Shown here: piece after piece, positions 8,369 through 15,267 of the stretch
Position numbering within the stretch: the stretch's first letter is position 1
Layout of the letters: every line of letters starts with the position of its first letter
DNA from: Thalassiosira profunda
Lineage: Eukaryota; Bacillariophyta; Thalassiosirophyceae; Thalassiosirales; Thalassiosiraceae
Length of the DNA stretch: 15,502 bases
Reading direction: 5' to 3'
Assembly (NCBI GenBank): GCA_036939355.1
Contig: JALLAP010001431.1
Coordinates: 1 to 15,502, forward strand
The notes under the pieces: model-generated
Databases searched by the model: none
What the model was told of the DNA's origin: nothing
What the model saw: the letters and a program-made list of their open reading frames with translations, nothing else
Made by a program: the position numbers and the translations under genes

Positions 8369-9388
8369 ATGGGCCTCAAGGAACTCAAGGACTTCTCCGC
8401 CGAGGAGGTGGGCGCGTGGCTCACCGCCGGCGGCCTGGGCGAGCACGCCCCCAAGTTCGTCTCCGAGGGCGTCGACGGCGACCTCCTCCTCTCCCTCACC
8501 GCGGACGACATGAAGTCCGACCTCGGCCTCTCGTCCCTCCAGGCGAAGAAGGTGCTCAAGAACATCGAATTCGGCAAGACGCTGCGCGAGAAGGACCTCA
8601 AGGACTACTCCGCCGAGGAGGTGGGGATGTGGCTCACTGCCGGCGGTCTGGGCGAGCACGCCCCCAAATTCGTCAGCGAGGGCGTCGACGGCGACCTCCT
8701 CCTCTCCCTCACCGCGGAAGACTTGAAGTCCGACCTCGGCCTGTCGTCTATTCAGGCCAAGAAGGTGCTCAAGAACGTCGAATCCTCGCAGATGGTGCGC
8801 GAGGCCGCCGAGAGCGGAGAGGAGGAGGTGGAGGAGCTGCGGGAGCACGTCCAGGAGATGGCGGTGGAGGAGGAGGAAGAGGAACCCGAAGAGGTGGTCG
8901 AAGAAGAGGTCGTCGAAGAAGAGGTCGTCGAAGAGGAGGTCGTCGAAGAAGAAGTCGTCGAGGAAGAGGTCGTCGAAGAGGCGCCCGTAGTCGAGGAGCC
9001 CGTCGTCGAGGAGGCGCCCGCGCCGGTCAAGGAGCCCGACCAGGCTGCTGCGCCCAAGCCAGCCCCGACGGCCGCGCCGACGTCCGCGCCGAAGCCGAAG
9101 CGCGGGCAGGTGATTAGGAACGGGGCCAAGGGAGCCGCCGGCGGCGCCGCGGCGGGGGCCATTGGTGAGTACGAGTGCCTTTTTGCAACTTTGTATCCGC
9201 GCTACTTTCCATCGCCGTTGGCTAACGCGCACGTTGATGATCCCGCACCAACGATAGTGGGAGCCATCGTTCCCGGCATGAGCGCTGCCGACGGGGCCAA
9301 GGCCGGGGCCGCTGTGGGTGGCGCCGGCGGCGGGGCCAAGGGCCTCCGCGACAGGCGCCAGGGCCGGCTTGCCGCGAGGCGCCAGTAG
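8369..9388 (+). CDS. Tandem SAM-domain protein with EEVVE repeat and glycine-zipper tail, two exons
   Basis: Exons at 8369-9164 and 9258-9388 give 308 residues; the intron is 93 nt (donor GTGAGT, acceptor CGATAG). Residues 6-67 and 77-138 are two SAM domains, identical at 56 of 62 positions (EGVDGDLLLSLT in both). SAM domains oligomerise or bind proteins and sometimes RNA. An acidic region follows, with six EEVVE pentapeptides (about 174-203), then a Pro/Ala-rich linker. The tail is Gly/Ala-rich (GAKGAAGGAAAGAIVGAIVPG, then GAKAGAAVGGAGGGAKG), a glycine-zipper pattern usual in membrane-associated helices, ending in a basic stretch. The start at 8369 (AACATGG) is preferred over the in-frame ATG at 8270. 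The whole suggests a scaffold that polymerises through SAM and attaches to membrane through the zipper. That is inference. Confidence 0.85.
   Translation: MGLKELKDFSAEEVGAWLTAGGLGEHAPKFVSEGVDGDLLLSLTADDMKSDLGLSSLQAKKVLKNIEFGKTLREKDLKDYSAEEVGMWLTAGGLGEHAPKFVSEGVDGDLLLSLTAEDLKSDLGLSSIQAKKVLKNVESSQMVREAAESGEEEVEELREHVQEMAVEEEEEEPEEVVEEEVVEEEVVEEEVVEEEVVEEEVVEEAPVVEEPVVEEAPAPVKEPDQAAAPKPAPTAAPTSAPKPKRGQVIRNGAKGAAGGAAAGAIGEYECLFATLYPRYFPSPLANAHVDDPAPTIVGAIVPGMSAADGAKAGAAVGGAGGGAKGLRDRRQGRLAARRQ
8384..8782 (+). repeat. Internal duplication encoding the two SAM domains
   Basis: Two units, 8384-8569 and 8597-8782, repeat with a 213-bp period (71 codons). They are nearly identical at the DNA level too, including long unbroken stretches around the GEHAPKFV and EGVDGDLLLSLT codons, which points to a recent duplication or ongoing gene conversion. 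Confidence 0.9.
8888..8977 (+). repeat. 15-bp coding minisatellite, six copies
   Basis: Six in-frame 15-bp units of the type GAAGAGGTCGTCGAA each encode EEVVE. Units differ only by synonymous changes (GAA/GAG, GTG/GTC), which suggests selection on the peptide. Looser copies follow to about 9015. Confidence 0.88.
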
Positions 9389-9700
9389 AATTTAAGGGGT
9401 GGGAGGCTTCGAATCAGGTTTATGATTCTACAAAGGTCAAATTGGATTCGAGATACAAAATAATGTTTGCTGGTTGCACTACTGTGGCAAGATGAACTTG
9501 TTGTTACAGATGGTGAGTTCCTCGTCGGAGAAGATCTAGGTATCTAATGAACAGTAAAAGAAGACATTGATCCACGTCACATGAGCACCTTGCCCGATCC
9601 TTGTGCTCTTCTCGGCGTGCCGCTATTGATTTCATTTTCTACCAGCTCAAGCATGGATCATTAACTGAAGCATTTCATCTTAAGGCAGATATTGCAATAA
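9389..9700. other. Intergenic region between convergent SAM and MFS genes
   Basis: These 312 bases are AT-richer than the surrounding genes and should hold the two 3' UTRs. No gene, repeat or RNA element was recognised in them. Confidence 0.5.
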
Positions 9701-11140
9701 TCACACAACGTTGCTTCGTTGCTCCCAGCGAAACATCCAAACGGCCCTCCAAAACGCTGGGATCGCGATGACAGCACAAACGATAATAACCGTCTCCATG
9801 ACCAGCACGTTGTGTATTGACCCATCTCTGTATGTTTTGCAGTAGGTGCTTTCCTCGTTGCATTCCAGGGCCCCGGTTACGCTCAGCATGTATCCCGCAG
9901 TGCTGGCGCCGCCGCTGAAGAGAATTATGGACCCAAAGGCGCCCTCTTTCTGGGCGCCCGGAAACAAGTCGGCGAAGAAGCCCCGGAGCGTTCCTTCGTA
10001 GGTTGCCCTTCCCACGCCGAGCAAAATATACACGAGAAGCAACGTCGTTCGACTCCAGTCCGTACCGTTTGGATAAGCAATGAACTGCAACGCAATAGCC
10101 AAGTACGATATAATCCCAATCATCATTACGGGGCCCTTTCCGCAGCAGAGTAGATTGCTCGATTGCAGCATACCAAACCCCAGACTTGCAAAGGCAGCCA
10201 CCAGCGATGTGATGGAAGTGAATAGGCCAACGAAGGAAGCACTTGGGTCCGACAATACCTCCGGGATGAAGACACCATTGGCCACCGCCGAAGAGAAGGA
10301 TGTGCTCAATCCAAAGAGGATCGTCAGCGGCGCGAGATACTTTGCTTTGGGATCGTCCCGCAGCAAATTCAACGTGGCGGCGGCTTTGTGCGATGGCGAG
10401 CTGTTGCTCTCCTCCTCGCGACCATCGATGCCTCCGTAGTCAGATGCACTGAGATTGCAGTTTCGTTCCAGATATTCCTCCAGCTCCATCACGTTTGCCA
10501 TTGAAATCACCGGCAGTAACGAAAGCAGGGCGTACACCCCAAAGATCACCTTCCATGATAACCCGGTCGTCTCTATCAAAAACGTCGACAATACCCTCAG
10601 CAGCACTTCGAATAGCAGGAATACAAACGCGAAGTTTCCCCCAAAGCGGCTCGTCGCATCCTCCACTAGCCCACCCTCTTGCGATGCATACAGTTGCGCC
10701 GCGCTGGTGAAGTACGCACCCTGAGCCACCCACAGATTGGACGATCCTATGCCGCCCACCACGGCGCTGACGCCCACCAGGAGAGGATGCCATCTCCCCA
10801 TCCGTCCGCCCCCCTCGGCCGCCAGAGAGAGGAGGAAGAAGCTCGTCACGTACCCCGCAATCAGCCCCATGCCCAGCATCAGCCCGTTTCTCGATCCATA
10901 CCTCTTCGTCACGTACGACGCCCCGTAAAGTGCAGAGAGGGTGTACGACGCGTAGAGGAATCCGGACTGCCACACCCCCGCGCTCCCCAGTCTGGCGTTG
11001 GCAAGGTCCAAACAGGAGACCATGCAACCATGGGTGGTGGCGAAGAGGGCGGCCATCGCGAGGAAGTTGCGATGGAGGGCAGGGCCGGAAGGGGTGATGG
11101 GGACGTCGACCAGGCGCTGGCGCTCTAGGGGGCGGCTCAT
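9701..11140 (-). CDS. Major facilitator superfamily transporter, UNC-93-like
   Basis: A single exon of 479 residues with about 11-12 hydrophobic segments split by a central hydrophilic loop (about residues 220-265, rich in Glu, Ser and Asn), the usual 6+6 arrangement of the superfamily. The N-terminal half has the UNC-93-type pattern: a Gly-rich first helix region, GFLYASYTLSALYG, then the loop VTKRYGSRNGLMLG in the place of MFS motif A. A Gly-rich later helix (YILLGVGRATYEGTLRGFFADLFP) also fits this group. The start is the first ATG (MSRPLERQRLVD); upstream in-frame codons have no ATG. UNC-93 proteins include ion channel regulators and trafficking proteins in animals; in algae the substrate is unknown. 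Two overlapping GACACAAAG elements lie upstream. It converges with the SAM gene. Confidence 0.85.
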   Translation of the reverse strand: MSRPLERQRLVDVPITPSGPALHRNFLAMAALFATTHGCMVSCLDLANARLGSAGVWQSGFLYASYTLSALYGASYVTKRYGSRNGLMLGMGLIAGYVTSFFLLSLAAEGGGRMGRWHPLLVGVSAVVGGIGSSNLWVAQGAYFTSAAQLYASQEGGLVEDATSRFGGNFAFVFLLFEVLLRVLSTFLIETTGLSWKVIFGVYALLSLLPVISMANVMELEEYLERNCNLSASDYGGIDGREEESNSSPSHKAAATLNLLRDDPKAKYLAPLTILFGLSTSFSSAVANGVFIPEVLSDPSASFVGLFTSITSLVAAFASLGFGMLQSSNLLCCGKGPVMMIGIISYLAIALQFIAYPNGTDWSRTTLLLVYILLGVGRATYEGTLRGFFADLFPGAQKEGAFGSIILFSGGASTAGYMLSVTGALECNEESTYCKTYRDGSIHNVLVMETVIIVCAVIAIPAFWRAVWMFRWEQRSNVV

Positions 11141-11320
11141 GACGGATCTATCGCAGAGACCGGACGACACATCATGCGCGCAGTTGCTGGTGCTGCAATT
11201 TGCAATAAACCTGGATGTGGGCCGCCATGGGCGCGCTGCGAATAAGGACGCCAAAGACTACACCGGCCCGTCAAGCAGCATCGGTCCGTCGAAGAGGGAG
11301 AGCCGCACTATCTACTTGTG

Positions 11321-11346
11321 AGCGTGTCTTTGTGTCTCTTTGTGTC
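11321..11346 (-). promoter_or_regulatory. Doubled GACACAAAG element upstream of the MFS gene
   Basis: On the minus strand three GACAC half-sites run in series, giving GACACAAAG at 11346-11338 and at 11336-11328 and the 15-mer GACACAAAGAGACAC at 11346-11332. The array points toward the MFS gene and ends 187 nt before its ATG. Confidence 0.5.
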
Positions 11347-11350
11347 CACT

Positions 11351-11412
11351 TTTGTATTGGCCACTAAAGGACGCGGAATATCTTTGTATTCCACTAAAGG
11401 ACGCGGAATATC
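11351..11412. repeat. Two-copy near-tandem repeat of about 30 bp
   Basis: Units at 11351-11382 and 11383-11412 are identical except for an extra GG in the first. Each contains CCACTAAAGGACGCGGAATA. The repeat directly follows the GACACAAAG array, on the side toward the ankyrin gene. Confidence 0.85.
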
Positions 11413-11765
11413 TTTTGCCTCCGCCTCGCGGTGACGCGGCCCCCCCCCGTGCTCGAGCATCGAGCAAGCCGCGGCCCTGCCTCCCACTGGATGCCCTAGA
11501 ATTGCATCTCGGCCCCTCAACGCACCCCCCACCCTCTCGTGCACTGGTGACGCTTGAACTGCCTTTGTCTCTGCGCGGTTGCTGTTCACTCGCTCTACCT
11601 CATATCTTGTGTGCACGTGCACCGTGCGTCCCCGGTATATACCTACCGAGCGACCTCCCACTCCTCGAATAATTACGGTTGTGCAAACGCTTCCTTCATA
11701 ACGGGAGGTGCATATTTGCAATAATTCGAGGTACAATTGCAATTCGGCCTGGGCGCCCATCAACG

Positions 11766-13583
11766 ATGAGCAGCTTGAACAACGTCACCCCCGAGGAAGT
11801 CGCGATCCTCGCGCGCATCGCCAAGAGCGGCGAGCTCCAGTTCATGGACAAGGTGAAGATTGTCGGCCTAAAGACGGAAAAGGGCAGGGAGCTAAACGGC
11901 CGCATTGGCACCGTCATGACGGCCGTCGACAGGGAGAACGACGGCACTGCCGACACCTACGTGGCCAAGACACCCGACGGGCGGTACAAGATCAGTGTCG
12001 AGTACGAGGAGACGCGCGGGCGAGAAGTTCGCCCAGGGACAATCAGCTCGAAAGCGGACTTCAAGACCTTCTCCCTCAGACGCGAAAATTTGGAGGTGGT
12101 CGACCTGTCTCCTGGAACTATCGCACGGGATCCGGAGGGGAAGGAGATGCTCCGGCGGCGGGGATTGAACGTCACCTCCACCGCCGAGAGGGAGGCACGG
12201 GAGCCGGAGACGGCGGGGTTCTTCCCGGCCATCATGCAGGGCGACGAGAAGCGGGTGCGGGAGGTTATGGAATATGTCAAAAAGAAGGGGTGCCCCGATC
12301 CGGCGAACGCCCTGCTCGATGCGACCGGGGACGGTCCTCTGGTGGGTGCCATTCAAACCGGCCATGCCGGCTTGGTGCGGCTGTTGCTGGAGTACGGCGC
12401 CGATCCAAACGCGAAATGCAAGATGCCCATGATGCGGGAATTGGGCGTGACGTACTTTCAGATGGCGTTTCAATTGTACGATCATCTGAAAAACTCCGAG
12501 GACATCGTCATGGCGCTAATCGACGGTGGCGGCAACGTGCACGATATGTGTCCGGGAAGGGGAACACCTCTCTTCAATGCGGCACAGATCAAATCGGACC
12601 ACCGGGCACGGATGAGGATCTGTCGCAAGCTTCTCGATTGCGGTGCAGATCCGAACCAATTTGTCGAAATTGCCGGGTCTGGCAACCAGGCGCTCGTGTT
12701 GATATCGGCGTGTGGCGAGGAGTTGGGCAAGTACACTGAAGAGGATCGGCTGGAGCTGGTGCAGCTGCTGTTGGATTTCGGGGCCGACCCCGGCCTCCGG
12801 GTCCGCTTGGATGCCCAGGGTGAACACTGCAATNCAGCTGCTGTTGGATTTCGGGGCCGACCCCGGCCTCCGGGTCCGCTTGGATGCCCAGGGTGAACAC
12901 TGCAATGCCATTCACGTCGCTGTCAATCGGAAGAAGCCCGACGTCTTGAAAGTCTTACTCTCGTGCGAAAAGGGAAGGGACGCTGTGAACGTGGAGCGGA
13001 AGCAAAAGCCTTCCTATCCACGAGAGAACTGCGGGAACGGAGAGACAGCGTTGACGATGGCGGTTGCAGGCCCCCAACTCGAACAGTACCGGGCGAGTCG
13101 GGATTGCGCGGTGCAGCTTCTGAAGGCAGGTGCCGACCCGGACATCGAAGACCATCTTGGGCTCTGTGCCACAATGTGGTTCAAAGACCCTACACGTGGA
13201 GATGGTTCCGATGTGTTCATCGAGGGCGGCTCAAAGAAGCAGAAGCTCGGTGCTCTCCTAAAGAAGGCCAACAAGGACGATTCTTCGTTTTGGGATTCCG
13301 AGGAGGTTTTGTCCTATATTGAAGACGGCGCTAATGACATCCAGCAATGTGATAATTGTGGTACTTCGTCGGACGACAAGTTCAATAGCGGAGCGGCCCA
13401 TCCTGCATTTCAGCGGTGTGCCCGATGTCGCAAAGTTTTCTACTGTGAGTGCACTGTCAAAGGTTATCGTTACGTTGCTCTGCCACTGCTCATCAGAAGT
13501 GTTTCTCAGGCTCAAAGGCTTGCCAAAAGACGCGATGGAAGACTCACAAAAAGGTCTGCAAGCCGGCCGGTGGCTCCTCGTGA
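11766..13583 (+). CDS. Ankyrin-repeat protein with C-terminal MYND zinc finger (two exons, broken by an assembly duplication)
   Basis: Starting at ATG 11766 (A at -3), the frame encodes a 559-residue protein once two things are removed: the 73-base artefact at 12834-12906 and a 65-nt intron at 13445-13509 (GTGAGT...TTCTCAG). Residues about 25-110 form a small beta-rich module (VKIVGLKTEKGRELNGRIGT ... GRYKISV ... RRENLEVVDL) often seen before ankyrin repeats in algal proteins. Ankyrin repeats span about 187-470, with LVRLLLEYGADPN, CRKLLDCGADPN, VQLLLDFGADP and AVQLLKAGADPD. The MYND finger is at about 504-552: C-x2-C, then CARC, YCSKACQ, W-x2-H-x3-C. The last four ligands exist only after splicing, which confirms the intron. 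The stop is TGA 13581-13583. MYND fingers bind proline-rich peptides, so this is likely a protein-interaction adaptor. Confidence 0.9.
12762..12906 (+). repeat. 72-bp exact duplication around a single N (assembly artefact)
   Basis: Bases 12762-12833 and 12835-12906 are identical and are separated by the only ambiguous base in the window. The unit of 73 shifts the frame by one; dropping it restores an uninterrupted ankyrin repeat (...LDAQGEHCN joined to AIHVAVNRKK). This is what results when two overlapping contig ends are joined across a gap without merging. It is not likely to be a biological duplication. Confidence 0.92.
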
Positions 13584-13664
13584 GAACCCGACCTCATGTA
13601 TCCTACATCACCTACCTCTGGAGACAAACGCATATGAATTGTAACAACAACGAAAGATTGCACT

Positions 13665-14762
13665 CTATTGATGTATCATCTCATTCCCTGGGCTTTTCCC
13701 GTGCTCAGATTGCTTGCTGTCGGAATCCGTCTCTTCCTCCGCATTTCCATTGTGTCCATTGCCCCTGGCCCACCACGGCAACACCGCGCTCCTCAGCGCC
13801 TGCTGTATGCCAACACCGGCGCTCTTTTGCACGCCCTCGTCCAGAACGGTGGCGTTTGCCGCCACCTTGAGAAAGTCCCCCGCCCGCACCTGCAAGTCCT
13901 TGTTCTGAAACGAGAAATCCAGCAGGTGGATCGCCGCGTCCCGCACCCCCTCCGAGTTGAGCGCCCGCACAATCAGGTTGATTAGATGCTGTTCCGTCTT
14001 CTCGTCGGTGATCAGCTTCTGGAACAACACGCTCAAGCTGGCCAGCGTTTCCGGGCTGTTGGCCACCGTCGTCAGCGTCTCCTGGATCTGCGTTCGCAGA
14101 TTCTCTTGTTGCAGCGTCATCGCGGCAACATTCGCCACCTCCTCGCTTGTCCTTTGGTACGCGATGCGCCGGTACTGCCAAAATAGAATTACGGCCACGA
14201 ACAGCCCCCACGCGGTATATTTGCTCGTGAGAACGGAGACGCCCCCCGAAACGTTTGCCCACTGCGGGCTGACTTTTGTCAGATATGTCCTCAAACTCTG
14301 CGCCAGCGTTTCGAGGGCCGGGATCTTGACCACGTGCTTTTGGATGTCCATCAGTTTTTCCTCGATGATGTAGGCCCGCGCCTCGGCTCGTCGGGACAAG
14401 TCCTGCGTCTCCGCCAGCTGGTTTGTCATCTGTTTCATGAGATATGATAGCTGTGAAATCTCTGACTTGAGCTGCGCGACCTCGGCCTCCGGGGACATTG
14501 TCTCGACCGTTGCAGCAGATTGTGTTGTGGATGTGGGCGGTTTTGGCGGCGTCGAGAGCAGCCGTATCTGGATTGAGTTGGTGGCGTTGACATGATGTGT
14601 GTTGGGGTGATGATGCACCCTCGCCCTCCAGGCCGGCGCAATCGGCACGGCATCGCCGCGAGGAGCCGCCAAAGCCCCATGATATGACCTGAACGATCCG
14701 GCACGCCGCAGAGTGCACCGGCGGCTCGCAGCAGACGAAAGCAAAGACCGCATCGGCAACAT
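13665..14762 (-). CDS. Mitochondrion-type coiled-coil membrane protein of unknown function
   Basis: A single exon of 365 residues. The first 30 residues lack acidic residues, are rich in Arg, Ser and Leu (MLPMRSLLSSAASRRCTLRR) and resemble a mitochondrial presequence; RLLSTPP near residue 68 could be the processing region. Residues about 90-165 form a coiled coil (EVAQLKSEISQLSYLMKQM...). One TM lies at about 183-197 (AWGLFVAVILFWQYR). After it, residues 205-330 are helical, with repeating units of about 25-30 residues (ETLASLSVLFQKLITDEKTE, LINLIVRALNSEGVRDAAIH, LLDFSFQNKDLQVRAGDFLK) like ARM or HEAT-type pairs. The tail is acidic and hydrophilic. No known family was recognised. The architecture resembles an inner-membrane organiser or tether, which is inference. 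It converges on the ankyrin gene, 81 bp away. The ATG has A at -3. Confidence 0.8.
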   Translation of the reverse strand: MLPMRSLLSSAASRRCTLRRAGSFRSYHGALAAPRGDAVPIAPAWRARVHHHPNTHHVNATNSIQIRLLSTPPKPPTSTTQSAATVETMSPEAEVAQLKSEISQLSYLMKQMTNQLAETQDLSRRAEARAYIIEEKLMDIQKHVVKIPALETLAQSLRTYLTKVSPQWANVSGGVSVLTSKYTAWGLFVAVILFWQYRRIAYQRTSEEVANVAAMTLQQENLRTQIQETLTTVANSPETLASLSVLFQKLITDEKTEQHLINLIVRALNSEGVRDAAIHLLDFSFQNKDLQVRAGDFLKVAANATVLDEGVQKSAGVGIQQALRSAVLPWWARGNGHNGNAEEETDSDSKQSEHGKSPGNEMIHQ

Positions 14763-15267
14763 GTTTCGGCGCGCGGGAGCGCACGCGGTGAGAGCGGGCG
14801 AGGGAGAGGGGAGAGGGCGGCAACTCTTTGTGTCAAAATCCCCAGGTAGGGGTAGTGGTACGTAAAGTAGCTAACAGGATCTCGTTTCCGCCCTCGTCCC
14901 GGCGCGACGGCTCCTCCCTCCCCCCCATCACCCAGCCTCTGCTCTCCATCAACGCCCATTGGCTGGCCGATTGCAACGGCAGTCATGGTAACTTAGTGCC
15001 TCATAGATCCCTCGGGGGCGTGAGGTGGCCGCTGCCGCCAGGGTTGCCTCGGAGCGATGGAAGTGCCGACTGATGGCCCAGCTGTCGAAACGAGAGCTCC
15101 GGGCGTCAAGCAAGGCGTCCGGCGAGAACACCTTCAGGAAGCGAACTCAACCAAAGGTTGTCGGCGCCTGGTGTTGGCTCATAAAACGAACTCTCTAACG
15201 GAGCAACGAGCAACAAATCTTTCCATCGGAAGCAGGATACCACCGCACTACACCAGATCAAACACCA
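14763..15267. other. Divergent intergenic region between the coiled-coil gene and the retinol-saturase-like gene
   Basis: These 505 bases hold a GACACAAAG on the minus strand (14826-14834) and TACGTA at 14859-14864, both near the coiled-coil gene. The part nearer the right-hand gene shows no clear motif. No gene or RNA element was recognised. Confidence 0.5.
14826..14834 (-). promoter_or_regulatory. GACACAAAG element upstream of the coiled-coil gene
   Basis: The minus strand reads GACACAAAG, ending 63 nt before the ATG at 14762 and pointing toward it. The downstream GACAC half-site is missing here. A TACGTA lies 25 nt further upstream (14859-14864). Confidence 0.5.

Larger units (their letters stand above)
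11141..11765. other. Divergent intergenic region between the MFS and ankyrin-MYND genes
   Basis: The longest non-coding stretch here (625 bases). It holds a doubled GACACAAAG array (11321-11346), a two-copy near-tandem repeat (11351-11412), a run of nine C (11440-11448), the palindrome TGCTCGAGCA (11450-11459), and an AT-rich segment with repeated TTGCAATAA-like and CAATTGCAATT words just before the ankyrin ATG. It is the only divergent region without TACGTA. No gene was seen in it. Confidence 0.55.

Noticed and set aside
8054..9232. Minus-strand frame of 392 codons with FFDDL repeats
   Set aside because: It is the antisense of the EEVVE minisatellite and SAM codons, and its repeats are explained by the plus-strand protein.
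11227..11250. CCATGG start in perfect context upstream of the MFS gene
   Set aside because: Both strands give only short peptides (roughly 20-30 codons) without features, so it may be a chance site or a minor upstream ORF.
12712..12896. True duplication or programmed frameshift in the ankyrin gene
   Set aside because: Exact identity of both copies, the N between them, and restoration of the frame on removal all fit an unmerged contig overlap better.
13319..13870. Plus-strand frame across the end of the ankyrin gene
   Set aside because: It reads the MYND exon and intron in the wrong phase. The spliced reading completes the zinc finger.
13705..14823. Minus-strand frame of 372 codons overlapping the coiled-coil gene
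   Set aside because: Same strand but a different phase, with Gly/Arg-rich composition and no start in good context. The 13665-14762 frame has a presequence, coiled coil and TM.
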